Source of the DNA: Curvibacter sp. GWA2_63_95 | Lineage (GTDB): Bacteria; Pseudomonadota; Gammaproteobacteria; Burkholderiales; Burkholderiaceae_C | Length of the DNA: 64,000 nt | Direction of reading: 5' to 3' | Assembly: GCA_001795455.1 (NCBI GenBank) | Contig: MGPB01000021.1 | Location: forward strand, 62,001-126,000 | In this document: positions 1-8,404 of the stretch, one piece after another | Position numbering within the stretch: the first letter of the stretch is position 1 | How the letters are laid out: each line of letters opens with the position of its first letter | Program-made: the position numbers and the translations under genes | Notes under the pieces: model-generated | The model's database searches: none | Seen by the model: the letters and a program-made list of their open reading frames with translations, nothing else | Told to the model about the DNA's origin: nothing

Positions 1-296
1 CGGCCGAGGCGGACATGCGCGCACGCGCCTTGGTGGAGGCCCGTGTCGATGCTGATCGCCTGCTGCTGGCCACACAAAGCGCACTGGGCGTGGACGGCGA
101 CTTGTTGGGTGCTGATGAGCGCGGCGCTGTGGATGCCGCCCTGCACGCGCTGGACACCGCCCGTGGCAGCGACGATGCGGCGTTTATCGAAGCCCAATCC
201 AAAGCCTTGGCCCAGGCCACCGAAGCCTTTGCCGCGCTGCGCATGAACCGCGGTATCGCGCAGGCGCTGGCCGGCAAGAATATTGAAACCCTCTGA
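1..296 (+). CDS. hscA: Fe-S assembly chaperone HscA, C-terminal end only
   Basis: The reading frame is open from the window edge and ends at a TGA at 294-296, so only about 97 C-terminal residues are present. They form the helical lid of an Hsp70-type protein, ending in the HscA-like tail with the motif NRGIAQALAGKNIETL. HscA is the specialised Hsp70 that, with HscB, releases Fe-S clusters from the scaffold IscU. The call rests on this tail and on the ferredoxin gene 21 bases downstream, which is the standard isc order hscA-fdx. The N-terminal ATPase domain is outside the window. Confidence 0.9.
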   Translation, partial: AEADMRARALVEARVDADRLLLATQSALGVDGDLLGADERGAVDAALHALDTARGSDDAAFIEAQSKALAQATEAFAALRMNRGIAQALAGKNIETL

Positions 297-317
297 CCCC
301 GCGCGGGAAGAAGCACC

Positions 318-656
318 ATGCCTATCATCAAAATCCTGCCACACGCCGAGTACTGCCCTCAGGGGGCCGAGGTCTCGGCACCCGCGGGTACCTCCATTTG
401 CGAAGCCTTGCTGGAAAACGGCATCAATATCGAGCATGCCTGCGACATGAGCTGCGCCTGCACCACCTGCCATGTGGTGGTGCGCGAAGGCTTTGCCTCC
501 CTGAACGATCTGGAGGAGACCGAAGAGGACCTGCTGGACCGGGCCTGGGGCCTGCAGCCACAGTCGCGCTTGAGTTGCCAGGCTTTTTTGGCGCAAAAAG
601 ACCTGGTGGTGGAAATTCCCAAGTACTCGCTAAACCACGCCAAAGAGAATCACTGA
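318..656 (+). CDS. fdx: ISC-type [2Fe-2S] ferredoxin
   Basis: This 112-residue ferredoxin supplies electrons for Fe-S cluster assembly on the ISC machinery. The adrenodoxin-type cluster ligands are visible as C42-x5-C48-x2-C51 in the context HACDMSCACTTCH, with the fourth ligand C87 in RLSCQ. C46 is the extra, non-ligand cysteine usual in ISC ferredoxins. Length is normal for the family. It follows hscA by 21 bases and precedes dnaQ by 4 bases, so it is probably co-transcribed with both. The ATG has GGAAGAAG just upstream (from 305), a good ribosome binding site. Confidence 0.95.
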   Translation: MPIIKILPHAEYCPQGAEVSAPAGTSICEALLENGINIEHACDMSCACTTCHVVVREGFASLNDLEETEEDLLDRAWGLQPQSRLSCQAFLAQKDLVVEIPKYSLNHAKENH

Positions 657-660
657 CGTT

Positions 661-1374
661 ATGACGCGCCAAATCTTCCTGGACACGGAGACCACGGGTT
701 TCTATGCCAACCATCCTGACCATCCGGATCGCATGGTGGAAATTGGCTGTGTAGAGTTGGTGAACCGCAAGCTCACTGGCAATAACCTGCATTTCTATCT
801 GAATCCCGGGCGAGACAGCGACGAAGGGGCGCTGCGTGTGCACGGGCTGACCACCCAGTTCCTGAGCGACAAACCCAGGTTTGAAGAGATCGCGCAGCAA
901 TTGGTCGACTACGTGGCCGATGCTGAAATCATCATCCACAACGCACCCTTCGACTTGGGCTTTCTGGACATGGAGCTTGCGCGCGCTGGCCACCGGCCCT
1001 TCAAGGAGTATGCGGCGGGGGTACTGGACACCTTGGTGATGGCCAAGGAGATGTTCCCTGGCAAGCGCAACAGCCTGGATGCCCTGTGCAGTCGCCTGGA
1101 CGTGGACAATTCGGGCCGCACACTGCACGGCGCCTTGCTGGACGCCGAGCTGTTGGCCGATGTTTACATCAACATGACGCGGGGGCAGGATGCCCTGCTG
1201 ATGGAAACGGCGGTGGTGGACACCGCCGGCCCGGTGCTGGAGCGTGTGGATTTGCATGGCATCGTCTTGCCTACATTGCATGCCAATGCCCAAGAGTTGG
1301 CTGCGCATGACGAGGTTTTGACCCAACTCGACAAATCGAGTGGTGGAAAAACGCTTTGGCGGCAAATGACCTGA
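661..1374 (+). CDS. dnaQ: DNA polymerase III epsilon subunit (3'-5' exonuclease)
   Basis: This 237-residue DnaQ-family exonuclease is the proofreading subunit of the replicative polymerase. The three exonuclease motifs are visible: Exo I as FLDTETTG near residues 6-13, Exo II as HNAPFDLGFLD near 93-103, and Exo III epsilon as LHGALLDAELLADVY near 155-169, which keeps the catalytic His and Asp. A distinct C-terminal tail after residue 185 would contact the alpha subunit. It starts 4 bases after fdx. It is followed directly by tRNA-Val, whose -10 box lies 11 bases after the stop. Confidence 0.93.
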   Translation: MTRQIFLDTETTGFYANHPDHPDRMVEIGCVELVNRKLTGNNLHFYLNPGRDSDEGALRVHGLTTQFLSDKPRFEEIAQQLVDYVADAEIIIHNAPFDLGFLDMELARAGHRPFKEYAAGVLDTLVMAKEMFPGKRNSLDALCSRLDVDNSGRTLHGALLDAELLADVYINMTRGQDALLMETAVVDTAGPVLERVDLHGIVLPTLHANAQELAAHDEVLTQLDKSSGGKTLWRQMT

Positions 1375-1384
1375 AAAATTGGTA

Positions 1385-1390
1385 TATAAT
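1385..1390 (+). promoter_or_regulatory. -10 box upstream of tRNA-Val
   Basis: A perfect TATAAT hexamer lies 26 bases upstream of the tRNA-Val 5' end, just after the dnaQ stop. No well-spaced -35 hexamer is evident; the nearest TTGGCG at 1356-1361 is 23 bases away, which is too far. The tRNA may therefore have its own promoter or be co-transcribed with dnaQ. Confidence 0.45.
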
Positions 1391-1415
1391 TTGAGGCTTA
1401 CCTGATCAGTAGTCA

Positions 1416-1490
1416 GGGCGATTAGCTCAGGGGTAGAGCACTGCATTCACACTGCAGGGGTCGCAAGTTCGAAACTTGCATCGCCCACCA
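1416..1490 (+). tRNA. tRNA-Val (anticodon CAC)
   Basis: A full cloverleaf is visible. The acceptor strand GGGCGAT (1416-1422) pairs with ATCGCCC (1480-1486), followed by ACCA, so the CCA end is genomically encoded. The D arm reads TAGCTCAGGGGTAGAGCA. The anticodon stem CTGCA/TGCAG encloses the loop TTCACAC with anticodon CAC at 1448-1450. The T arm reads GCAAGTTCGAAACTTGC. CAC decodes the valine codon GTG, which is common in this GC-rich coding sequence. Confidence 0.95.
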
Positions 1491-1495
1491 AATAC

Positions 1496-1525
1496 AAAAG
1501 GCCAGCGCAATGCGCTGGCCTTTTT
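1496..1525 (+). terminator. Intrinsic terminator after tRNA-Val (bidirectional)
   Basis: GGCCAGCGCA (1500-1509) and TGCGCTGGCC (1511-1520) form a ten-pair hairpin flanked by AAAA on the left and TTTTT on the right. It ends the tRNA-Val transcript on the plus strand. The A-rich left flank gives a U-rich tail in the other direction, so it can also stop transcripts of the PilZ gene coming from the right. Confidence 0.9.
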
Positions 1526-1542
1526 CTTTGGGCGCACCAAAC

Positions 1543-2223
1543 TCAGTTGACCGAGTTTTGTGTGAGGTAGTTCAGCACCAGCTTGTCGTTTTGGCTGGAG
1601 CCTTGGAAGGCCAGGCCGGCAAAGAAGTGGTCTTGTCCGACCGGGCGGTTGTGGTGGCAAATCTTGCCACGCAGTTGTAGCTGGACCGGATGGCCGTCCA
1701 CAGTGACATCCATGACCAGGTCCACCAGTTCTCCAATCGTCCCCAGCGGATCAGGGGTGCGGACCATGGCGCCGTCGGTGCTGATGTCCACCAAGTCCAC
1801 CAAGCGCGCACTGATGTCTGGCGCTGCGCTTGCGGGCCGGGCCGTGGTGGGCCACGACACTTTGGTCCGCATGGATTGGCGCACGCGCCTGGCGTCTACC
1901 TGCGCCGGGTAGGCCAGCAGTGCGTAGGCAAACGGTTTTTCAAAGGTTTGCAGCACCTTGCTGAGGAAAGAAAACTCGTACTGCCCGGTGAAGCCGCGCA
2001 CCACACACACTTCGCCTTCTTCCATGCCGGTCTGGGTGGCATCCGCACTTTGCGGGCCCACCATCACGCCTTTGCCCTCAATGGCACCAAAAAATTGCGC
2101 TTCTTTTTTGCTGGCGCCTTCCACCAGGCGCCGGGTTTGCAGCGACATGCCGGAGCGCAGCCCCAAGGTCTTGAGCGGCATGCGAAGGATGGTGTCGGTG
2201 TCGGTGTCGGTCTGGGTGCTCAT
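1543..2223 (-). CDS. PilZ-domain protein (YcgR-like cyclic di-GMP effector)
   Basis: This 226-residue protein has two parts. Residues 15-105 resemble the N-terminal YcgR/PilZN barrel. Residues 108-225 form a PilZ domain with the cyclic di-GMP motif RRVRQSMR near 111-118 and DISTDGAMV near 147-155, matching RxxxR and D/NxSxxG. Such proteins sense cyclic di-GMP and slow flagellar motors or control adhesion. No flagellar gene is in the window. The N-terminus has a short Thr-Asp repeat from a GGTGTC tandem repeat near 2193-2212. The gene starts 15 bases after the upstream hydrolase, so the two are probably one transcript. Confidence 0.85.
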   Translation of the reverse strand: MSTQTDTDTDTILRMPLKTLGLRSGMSLQTRRLVEGASKKEAQFFGAIEGKGVMVGPQSADATQTGMEEGEVCVVRGFTGQYEFSFLSKVLQTFEKPFAYALLAYPAQVDARRVRQSMRTKVSWPTTARPASAAPDISARLVDLVDISTDGAMVRTPDPLGTIGELVDLVMDVTVDGHPVQLQLRGKICHHNRPVGQDHFFAGLAFQGSSQNDKLVLNYLTQNSVN

Positions 2224-2238
2224 GGGCGAGGGGGCTGC

Positions 2239-3267
2239 TCAGGGGGTGGGCAGGGCCTGGGCCCAGCGGATGATGGTGTCGGCCATGGGGGCCGTAGCTT
2301 TGGGGGCCTTGATGTCGCCCACAAGCACGTGCTGGCCTTTGGACTCACTGTAGTCCACCGCCTGCATCTGCTTGGTGGCGGAGCCCATGCGGGCAAAGGC
2401 GGCTTTGGTCTGCGCGGGCTCCACGGTCTGGTCTTTTTCGCTGTACAGCACCAGCAGCGGTGAGCGGAAGGCAGCGAGTTCACTCTCGCGCACGCCTTTG
2501 ACCAGCGCCATCATGGGGAAGAGGGCGCGTGTGGGGTAGATGTTGGTCCAGGCGCCATCTTCGGCTTCGCTCTCGGCGGGGCCACCCCGGGTTTCGCCCT
2601 GCAGGGCAAAGGCAATCTGCTGGCCCCACGGGCCGTTGATGATTTCTGCGCGCGGGTCTTTGGGGCCAAAGTTGGGCGATACGAACACGTGGCCTGCCAC
2701 TTGCGCGTTGTGGCCATTCGTACCCAACCAGGTGGCCAGGGTGGAGCCTGTAGAGCAGCTGATGACCAACACCTTGTCGCCCAGGGTCTGGCCGATGCGC
2801 AACGCTTCCTGGGCGTCGGCCAGCCAGTCTTGCACCGTGGCTTCGCCCATGGCCGGGCCAGGGCGTCCATGGCCAGTGAGGCGGGTGTAAAAGGTATTGG
2901 CCCCCAGTGCCTTGGCCACCAGGTCGGTCATGGGCGCGGTCTCGAGTCGGCTGGCAGAGTATCCGTGGATATAGACCACCGCCCAGGGCGTGCGCTGGCC
3001 GGAGGCGCCGGCCCAGACGATGCGCTTGTCGTTGTTGGGCTTGATGTCGGGGAAGGCTGCTTCGCTCTTGCGCACCCAGTCGTCCAACTGGGCAATCTCT
3101 TGTGGGGCTTGTGCCCGTGCGCTAGGGGTGTTGGGGCCGAAGGCGTTGCGCGGCCCTGCCAGGAACACCACCACGGCGAGCACCACCACGGCGGCCAGTG
3201 CGGCCAGAACGCGGAACCAGGTTTTGCGGAACAGCGGGCGGGCGCCAGCGGTAGGGGCGTTTGTCAC
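2239..3267 (-). CDS. Membrane-anchored alpha/beta hydrolase
   Basis: An alpha/beta-hydrolase fold protein with one N-terminal membrane segment, or uncleaved signal, near residues 15-35 (VLAALAAVVVLAVVVFLAG). The nucleophile elbow is ISCSTGS instead of the usual GxSxG. The acid is probably the Asp in YSEKDQTVEP and the base the His in GQHVLVGD, all in the expected order. VYIHGYSAS supplies the oxyanion region. I chose the GTG at 3267 because GAGGGAGAC precedes it at good spacing; a longer ATG start at 3306 has no such site. The substrate is unknown; lipase or esterase activity is likely. It is co-oriented with the PilZ gene. Confidence 0.75.
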   Translation of the reverse strand: MTNAPTAGARPLFRKTWFRVLAALAAVVVLAVVVFLAGPRNAFGPNTPSARAQAPQEIAQLDDWVRKSEAAFPDIKPNNDKRIVWAGASGQRTPWAVVYIHGYSASRLETAPMTDLVAKALGANTFYTRLTGHGRPGPAMGEATVQDWLADAQEALRIGQTLGDKVLVISCSTGSTLATWLGTNGHNAQVAGHVFVSPNFGPKDPRAEIINGPWGQQIAFALQGETRGGPAESEAEDGAWTNIYPTRALFPMMALVKGVRESELAAFRSPLLVLYSEKDQTVEPAQTKAAFARMGSATKQMQAVDYSESKGQHVLVGDIKAPKATAPMADTIIRWAQALPTP

Positions 3268-3413
3268 AAGAGTCTCCCTCGATCGATTGAGGCTGCGCCA
3301 AGTCACCGGATTTGGACCCCGGCACAGCGGTATTTCCGGGCTTGGGGCCGCGGTTTATCGATAAGATGGTACACCGCCCGATGCCTTTTTTTGCAACCTA
3401 TGGAAGCCGCGCA

Positions 3414-3860
3414 ATGAACCCGTGCAAGCCCTTTGATGGACGTGTCCTTGTGAGTGCAGGGGTGCTGGTGTTGGGACTCAGCGGATGTGCGGATCTCAGC
3501 AACCTGGTGGTCCAACTGGGCTCCAGCCGGCCCTCGGCCATCTTGCAGGTGCAGGGCCAGCGCCTGGACGGCACCGTGACCCTGAGCCCCGACCGAACGG
3601 GCACCTTGAGCGCCACCGCCGGCTACGGGGAGCCCCGCAGTTGCCTGGGGCCGCTGCGCTTTACCTCCTCCACCCAGGGCGAGGTAGACCTGCGTTGCAA
3701 CGATGGCACAGCTGCGGTTCTGAAATTCAGCCTGTTGACGGCGGTAAAGGGTTATGCCTACGGTGCCAGCCACAAGGGCCCGGTGGCGCTGACGTTTGGC
3801 ATGATGGATGACGAGGCCGGGGCCTATCTGCAAGCCCCCCCCGTGGCGGCGGCCCCGTGA
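3414..3860 (+). CDS. Small secreted lipoprotein of unknown function
   Basis: About 148 residues starting at the ATG at 3414, which has GGAAG eight bases upstream. The N-terminus is a type II signal peptide with lipobox LGLSGC, so the mature protein is a lipid-anchored periplasmic or outer-membrane protein. The mature part has two cysteines that could form a disulfide (in RSCLGP and DLRCND) and beta-strand-like sequence, but I recognise no family. The stop overlaps the next start in a GTGA arrangement, so it is translationally coupled to the FAD oxidoreductase. Confidence 0.7.
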   Translation: MNPCKPFDGRVLVSAGVLVLGLSGCADLSNLVVQLGSSRPSAILQVQGQRLDGTVTLSPDRTGTLSATAGYGEPRSCLGPLRFTSSTQGEVDLRCNDGTAAVLKFSLLTAVKGYAYGASHKGPVALTFGMMDDEAGAYLQAPPVAAAP

Positions 3861-4972
3861 GCGCCAGCGTGGAGCGCGTGGACTGCGTGGTGGTGGGTGC
3901 CGGTGTGGTGGGGCTGGCTGTGGCCCGCGCACTGGCCCAGACTGGGCGTGAGGTGCTGGTGCTGGAGGCCTGCGACGCCTTTGGCACCCAAACCAGTGCA
4001 CGCAACAGCGAGGTCATCCATGCCGGCATTTACTACGCCGCAGGTTCGCTTAAAGCGCAGCTGTGTGTGCGTGGCAAGCAGATGCTGTACGACTACTGCG
4101 CCGAGCGCGGCTTGCCGCACCAGCGCTGCGGCAAGTTCATTGTGGCGACCGATGCTGCGCAGCTTGCGCAGTTGCAGGGTATCCAGGCCAAAGCGGCAGC
4201 CAATGGGGTGCGTGATCTGGTGCTGCTGGACGCGGCCCAGGCCCGTGCCGCCGAGCCGCAGCTGCAGTGCCTGGCCGCTTTGCATTCGCCCTCTACCGGC
4301 ATTGTGGACAGCCATGCGCTCATGCTGTCCCTGTTGGGGGACCTGGAGCGTGCAGGCGGTGTTTTGGCATTAAATTCACCCCTGGTCCGCGCCAGTATTG
4401 CGCAAGAAGCTATTGATTTGATAGCAATGGATGGTACGCAGTTGCGAGCCACAACGGTGGTGAACGCTGCCGGTCTGCAGGCACCGGCCCTGGCCACGCG
4501 TTTTGCCGGGCTGGCGCCGCAGCATGTGCCACAAGCGCATTTTGCCAAGGGCAACTACTTCACGCTGGCCGGGCGCAGCCCGTTCTCACGCCTGATCTAC
4601 CCGGTGCCCGAGGCCGCAGGCCTGGGTGTGCACCTCACCATCGACCTAGGTGGCCAGGCCCGCTTTGGTCCTGATGTGCAGTGGGTGGACGACCCGCAGG
4701 ATCTGGCAGTGGACCCGGCGCGCGGCGATGCCTTTTATGCCGAAGTGCGCAAGTACTGGCCCGCACTGCCCGACGGCGCATTGTTGCCAGCCTACGCCGG
4801 CATGCGCCCCAAGATCCATGGCCCGAGCGCGCCCACCTCGGACTTTGTGATCCAGGGGGCGGCGGTGCATGGGGTGCCGGGGTTGGTGAATTTGTTCGGT
4901 ATTGAGTCGCCGGGTTTGACCAGTGCACTGGCCATTGCCGAACATGTGCTGCACCAGCTGCAAATGCCCTGA
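3857..4972 (+). CDS. FAD-dependent oxidoreductase, L-2-hydroxyglutarate dehydrogenase-like
   Basis: A 371-residue DAO-family flavoprotein. The dinucleotide-binding motif is [16 protein letters not shown] (residues 11-26), followed by the acidic end of beta 2 (VLEACDAFG) and [12 protein letters not shown], typical of L2HGDH/LhgO-like enzymes that oxidise L-2-hydroxy acids and pass electrons to the quinone pool. The C-terminal FAD motif ends in [17 protein letters not shown]. The start is GTG, overlapping the previous stop. A copy of the dispersed palindromic element lies in frame at 4366-4425, encoding [18 protein letters not shown] in a loop before the second FAD-contacting region. The exact substrate is inferred, not proven. 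Confidence 0.82.
   Translation: MSASVERVDCVVVGAGVVGLAVARALAQTGREVLVLEACDAFGTQTSARNSEVIHAGIYYAAGSLKAQLCVRGKQMLYDYCAERGLPHQRCGKFIVATDAAQLAQLQGIQAKAAANGVRDLVLLDAAQARAAEPQLQCLAALHSPSTGIVDSHALMLSLLGDLERAGGVLALNSPLVRASIAQEAIDLIAMDGTQLRATTVVNAAGLQAPALATRFAGLAPQHVPQAHFAKGNYFTLAGRSPFSRLIYPVPEAAGLGVHLTIDLGGQARFGPDVQWVDDPQDLAVDPARGDAFYAEVRKYWPALPDGALLPAYAGMRPKIHGPSAPTSDFVIQGAAVHGVPGLVNLFGIESPGLTSALAIAEHVLHQLQMP
4366..4425 (-). repeat. Dispersed palindromic element, copy inside FAD oxidoreductase gene
   Basis: The 17-nt core at 4409-4425 reads GCTATCAAATCAATAGC on the minus strand, followed by TTCTTGCGCAATACTGG. It lies antisense to the host gene, keeps its frame, and adds a peptide of the form S/A-AQ-x-AI-D-x-IA. 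Confidence 0.85.
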
Positions 4973-4998
4973 TGCCTATTTGGAGAAGGACGCTCTTT

Positions 4999-5862
4999 GT
5001 GAACCTCGTGAAACCCTTTGCCCTGTGTGCCGGCGTGTTGCTCTGTGGCATGGTCTTGACCGGCTGTGCTGCCGCACCTGAAGCCCTGGGCCCGCTGCGC
5101 AAAGAAACCCTGCAGGTATTGACCCAGAAGATGGAGCTGTTGACGGTGAATGCGGGCCAGCCAGGCAAGGTGTTGCAGCGCACCGCCGTGACTGGCCTGC
5201 CCGCGGGCGAGGCCGTGGTCGGCATGGACTACCGCATTGCCAAAGGCGTGCTGTTTGTGTTGAGCAGTGCAGGGCGCCTGTATACGCTGGACGTGCCCAC
5301 GGGGGCGCTCAAACCGGTGGGGAGTGGTACCGGTGTCGCGCTGCGGGGGCAGTGGTTTGGCGTGGACTTCAACCCTGTGGCGGACCGCGTGCGTGTGGTG
5401 GGTAACACGGGCCAAAACATCCGTTTGCACCCCGATACCGGCGCCTTGGCCGCCACCGACCCGGCACCTGCCTATGCTGCAGGCGATGCGCGCGCGGGCA
5501 CTACGCCCGAACTGGTGGCCGCAGGCTACACCTACAACAAGACCGATGAGAAGCTCACCACCAATTACGCCATTGACCGCAACGGTGGCTACCTGGTCAC
5601 CCAGGGTTCGCGCGAGGGCGTGCAGCCCGTGGTGTCCTTCAACACCGGGCTACTGTTCACCGTGGGGGCGCTGGGTATTGCCGACATGGTGGACGCCCAA
5701 ATGGACATTGCCGACGTGACCGGCGCGGCGTTGGTGGCGGTGACGACCAAGTCGCAATCCCCGTCGCGTCTCTACAACCTGGACCTGACCAGCGGCAAAG
5801 CCACGCTGCTGGGCCCGGTGGGCGACGGTAGCCGTGTGATCGGGATGGCGGTAGAGCCCTGA
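4999..5862 (+). CDS. DUF4394-type lipoprotein
   Basis: A predicted lipoprotein of about 287 residues with signal peptide and lipobox VLTGC. The mature part contains repeated beta-strand sequence of the DUF4394 kind: VGMDYRIAKGVLFVLSSAGRLYTLDVPTG, then FNPVADRVRVVGNTGQNIRLHPDTG. This is typical of secreted beta-propeller-like proteins of unknown role. I prefer the GTG at 4999 because GGAGAAGGA lies nine bases upstream; the ATG at 4972, overlapping the previous stop, would add nine residues. It is probably in an operon with the two preceding genes. Confidence 0.75.
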   Translation: MNLVKPFALCAGVLLCGMVLTGCAAAPEALGPLRKETLQVLTQKMELLTVNAGQPGKVLQRTAVTGLPAGEAVVGMDYRIAKGVLFVLSSAGRLYTLDVPTGALKPVGSGTGVALRGQWFGVDFNPVADRVRVVGNTGQNIRLHPDTGALAATDPAPAYAAGDARAGTTPELVAAGYTYNKTDEKLTTNYAIDRNGGYLVTQGSREGVQPVVSFNTGLLFTVGALGIADMVDAQMDIADVTGAALVAVTTKSQSPSRLYNLDLTSGKATLLGPVGDGSRVIGMAVEP

Positions 5863-5864
5863 CT

Positions 5865-5919
5865 GCTATGAAATAAGGAGCTGCTTGCGCAATATCCACG
5901 GGCGCTAGAGCCTTATTTC
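5865..5919 (+). repeat. Dispersed palindromic element between convergent genes
   Basis: The core GCTATGAAATAAGGAGC is at 5865-5881, followed by TGCTTGCGCAATATCCACGG. In this copy GAAATAAGG (5870-5878) and CCTTATTTC (5911-5919) are perfect nine-base inverted arms, so the transcript can form a long hairpin. It begins 3 bases after the DUF4394 gene and its right end overlaps the pyrD stop codon. It may act as a bidirectional terminator. Confidence 0.85.
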
Positions 5920-6992
5920 TTCATATTTTTGATGGCCTGGGCGGCGTCTTTTACCAGTCCGGGGCCTTGGTAGATCAGTCCGGTGTAGATCTGCACCACG
6001 TCGGCTCCCGCGTTGATTTTGCTGACCGCATCGGCCGCGCTCATGATGCCGCCCACGCCGATGATGGGGAAATCCTTGCCCAGCGCCGCACGCAGCTGGC
6101 GAATCACGGCATTGCTCTTCTCCAGCACCGGTGCGCCCGACAGGCCGCCGGTTTCCTCCGCATGCGGCATGCCTTTGACGGCCTCGCGAGACAGCGTGGT
6201 GTTGGTACCAATCACGCCCCAGGCGTTGTTCACCTTGCCGGCGCTGTCCGTGCCGTAGCGTTTGAGCGTGGCGGCAATCACGGCCACTTGGTCGGCTTCC
6301 AGATCGGGGGCGATTTTCAGGAAGATGGGTTTGCGTTGGCCGTGCTTCTGGGCCAGCTGCTCGCGGCGCTCGGCAATCGCGCCCAGCAGCGCGTCCAGCG
6401 CCTCGTCGCTCTGCAGGCTGCGCAGGTTCTTGGTGTTGGGGCTGGAGATGTTGACGGTGATGTAGTCCGCGTGCGGGTAGACACCGTCCAGGCAGATCAG
6501 GTAGTCGTCGGTGGCTTTTTCAATCGGCGTAGCGGCGTTTTTGCCAATATTCAGGCCCAGCAGCAACGACGGGTTTTTGCTCTGGCGCAGCGCGGAGCGC
6601 TGCACATTGGCGATGAAGGCGTCCAGCCCGCCGTTGTTGAAGCCCAAGCGGTTGATGAGTGCATGGGCCGCAGGCAGGCGGAACATGCGCGGCTTGGGGT
6701 TGCCGGGCTGGGCCAGCGGCGTGACCGTGCCGACTTCCACAAAACCAAAGCCCATGGCACCCAGGCCGTCGATGCAGCGCGCGTTCTTGTCCAGGCCGGC
6801 GGCCATGCCCACGCGGTTGGGAAACTTCAGCCCGGCCAGGGTGATGGGGTCGTCTACCCGGCTGTTGCAATAGGCCAGCTTGAGCGGGTTGCCCTGGCTG
6901 GCGGCCAGGCCCGCCATGGTGATGTCGTGGGCGACTTCGGGGTCCAGATTGAACAAAACGCTGCGGGCGAGGGCGTAGGGCACCAGAGACAT
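5913..6992 (-). CDS. pyrD: Dihydroorotate dehydrogenase (quinone), class 2
   Basis: A 359-residue enzyme of pyrimidine synthesis that oxidises dihydroorotate to orotate at the inner membrane with quinone as acceptor. The N-terminal amphipathic helices (residues 1-40) are typical of class 2. FMN and substrate motifs include [36 protein letters not shown] and [12 protein letters not shown], which contains the catalytic Ser. [13 protein letters not shown] and [14 protein letters not shown] bind the FMN phosphate. I chose the ATG at 6992 because it gives the canonical start [14 protein letters not shown]. It is divergent from rpiA with 45 bases between them. Confidence 0.95.
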   Translation of the reverse strand: MSLVPYALARSVLFNLDPEVAHDITMAGLAASQGNPLKLAYCNSRVDDPITLAGLKFPNRVGMAAGLDKNARCIDGLGAMGFGFVEVGTVTPLAQPGNPKPRMFRLPAAHALINRLGFNNGGLDAFIANVQRSALRQSKNPSLLLGLNIGKNAATPIEKATDDYLICLDGVYPHADYITVNISSPNTKNLRSLQSDEALDALLGAIAERREQLAQKHGQRKPIFLKIAPDLEADQVAVIAATLKRYGTDSAGKVNNAWGVIGTNTTLSREAVKGMPHAEETGGLSGAPVLEKSNAVIRQLRAALGKDFPIIGVGGIMSAADAVSKINAGADVVQIYTGLIYQGPGLVKDAAQAIKNMKK

Positions 6993-7037
6993 CGGATAAT
7001 TCCTGCTTTCAGATTTCAACTCCTTCGATTGTCCCTT

Positions 7038-7724
7038 ATGAGCACACCCGCACTGACCCAAGACGAACTCAAAACCCTGGTGGGCCAGGCTGCGCTGCAG
7101 TATGTGGTGCCCGGCGAGATTGTGGGCGTGGGCACCGGCTCCACGGTCAACAAGTTCATCGACGCGCTGGCCACCATCAAGAACCAGATCAAGGGTGCCG
7201 TGTCCAGCTCCGTGGCCAGCACCGAGCGCCTGCAAGCGCTGGGCATTACTGTGTTTGACAGCAATGAGGTGGACAAGCTTTCGGTTTACATCGACGGCGC
7301 TGACGAGATCGACGGCGCGGGCAACATGGTCAAGGGCGGCGGCGCAGCCCTGACGCGCGAGAAGATCGTGGCGGCGCAGAGCGCCAAGTTTGTGTGTATT
7401 GCCGACGAGTCCAAGCTGGTGAAGACGCTGGGTGCCTTCCCGCTGCCCGTGGAAGTCATCCCCATGGCCACCCAGCGCGTCATCGCCCAGTTCGCCGCCA
7501 AGGGCGGCGTGGGCAAGGTGCGCCAGAAGGACGGCAAGCCGCTGGTGACCGACAACGGCCAGTGGATTGTCGACGTGACCGGCCTGCAGATTGCTGACCC
7601 CCTGGCCTTTGAAGCCGAAGTGAGCCAGTGGCCCGGCGTGGTGACGGTGGGCGTGTTTGCCTTCCAGCGCGCCCAGGTGTGCCTGTTGGGCACCGCCAGC
7701 GGCGTGAAGACGCTAACGTTCTAA
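7038..7724 (+). CDS. rpiA: Ribose-5-phosphate isomerase A
   Basis: A 228-residue RpiA that interconverts ribose 5-phosphate and ribulose 5-phosphate in the pentose phosphate pathway. Signature motifs are [13 protein letters not shown] (phosphate loop), YIDGADEID with the catalytic acids, [11 protein letters not shown] and ADESKLV. The start at 7038 gives the standard N-terminus [12 protein letters not shown]. Its stop overlaps the stop of ribE on the other strand by three bases (CTAA at 7721-7724), leaving no room for a terminator between them. Confidence 0.95.
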   Translation: MSTPALTQDELKTLVGQAALQYVVPGEIVGVGTGSTVNKFIDALATIKNQIKGAVSSSVASTERLQALGITVFDSNEVDKLSVYIDGADEIDGAGNMVKGGGAALTREKIVAAQSAKFVCIADESKLVKTLGAFPLPVEVIPMATQRVIAQFAAKGGVGKVRQKDGKPLVTDNGQWIVDVTGLQIADPLAFEAEVSQWPGVVTVGVFAFQRAQVCLLGTASGVKTLTF

Positions 7725-8350
7725 GCTTGGGCGGCTGGCGCCGTCATCATGCGCTCCACATAGCGCGCGATCAGGTCAATCTCCAGGTTCACCTTTTTGC
7801 CCACGGCCAGCGTGTGCAGCGCCGTGTTTTCTACCGTGTGTGGAATCAGGTTGATGCTGACCTCGCAGCCAGCCGCAACATCCGCGATGCGGTTCACGGT
7901 CAGGCTCACACCGTTGATGGTGATGGAGCCCTTGTAGGCCAGGTATTTGCCCAGCGCTGCGGGCGCCAGCACGCGCAGCTCCCAGCTCTCGCCCACTTGC
8001 GCAAAGTGGCTGACCTGCCCAATTCCATCGACATGGCCCGACACCAGGTGGCCACCCAGGCGGTCATGTGCGCGTAGCGCTTTTTCCAGGTTGATGGGGC
8101 CCAGCGCGTCCAGACCGGCCGTCTTGTCCAGTGATTCGGCAGAGATGTCGATGGTGAACTGACCTTGGGCCACATGGAAGGTGGTGACCGTCATGCAGGC
8201 GCCGTTGAGCGCAATGCTGTCGCCCAAGCCCACGTCGTCCAGGTAGCCGGCGGGCGCCTGGATGGTGAGGCGCTTGCCATGGGTTGCAGAGTCGCCCAGA
8301 GCCTGGACGTCGGAAATGCGGCCTACGCCGGTGATGATGCCTGTGAACAT
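7721..8350 (-). CDS. ribE: Riboflavin synthase, alpha chain
   Basis: A 209-residue enzyme that dismutates two molecules of 6,7-dimethyl-8-ribityllumazine to riboflavin and a pyrimidine. Two tandem lumazine-binding barrels are visible. The first begins [10 protein letters not shown], the second near residue 98 with GHVDGIGQV, and each carries an NG motif ([24 protein letters not shown]). I chose the ATG at 8350 because MFTGI is the invariant N-terminus; a GTG two codons earlier is possible. It lies 54 bases downstream of ribD on the same strand. Gene naming varies (ribC or ribE). Confidence 0.94.
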   Translation of the reverse strand: MFTGIITGVGRISDVQALGDSATHGKRLTIQAPAGYLDDVGLGDSIALNGACMTVTTFHVAQGQFTIDISAESLDKTAGLDALGPINLEKALRAHDRLGGHLVSGHVDGIGQVSHFAQVGESWELRVLAPAALGKYLAYKGSITINGVSLTVNRIADVAAGCEVSINLIPHTVENTALHTLAVGKKVNLEIDLIARYVERMMTAPAAQA

Positions 8351-8404
8351 GGCCACATTTTCGCAGGGAAAGGGCAGGGGACCGGTCCCCTGCGCGGCAA
8401 AACC

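Noticed and set aside
2190-2215. Phase-variable tandem repeat in the PilZ gene
   Set aside because: The GGTGTC unit occurs only about three to four times and is a multiple of three bases, so copy changes would not shift the frame.
5967-7040. A long open frame running from opposite pyrD into rpiA
   Set aside because: The part before 7038 is the reverse shadow of pyrD. RpiA proteins start at MSTPALTQ, so there is no fusion.
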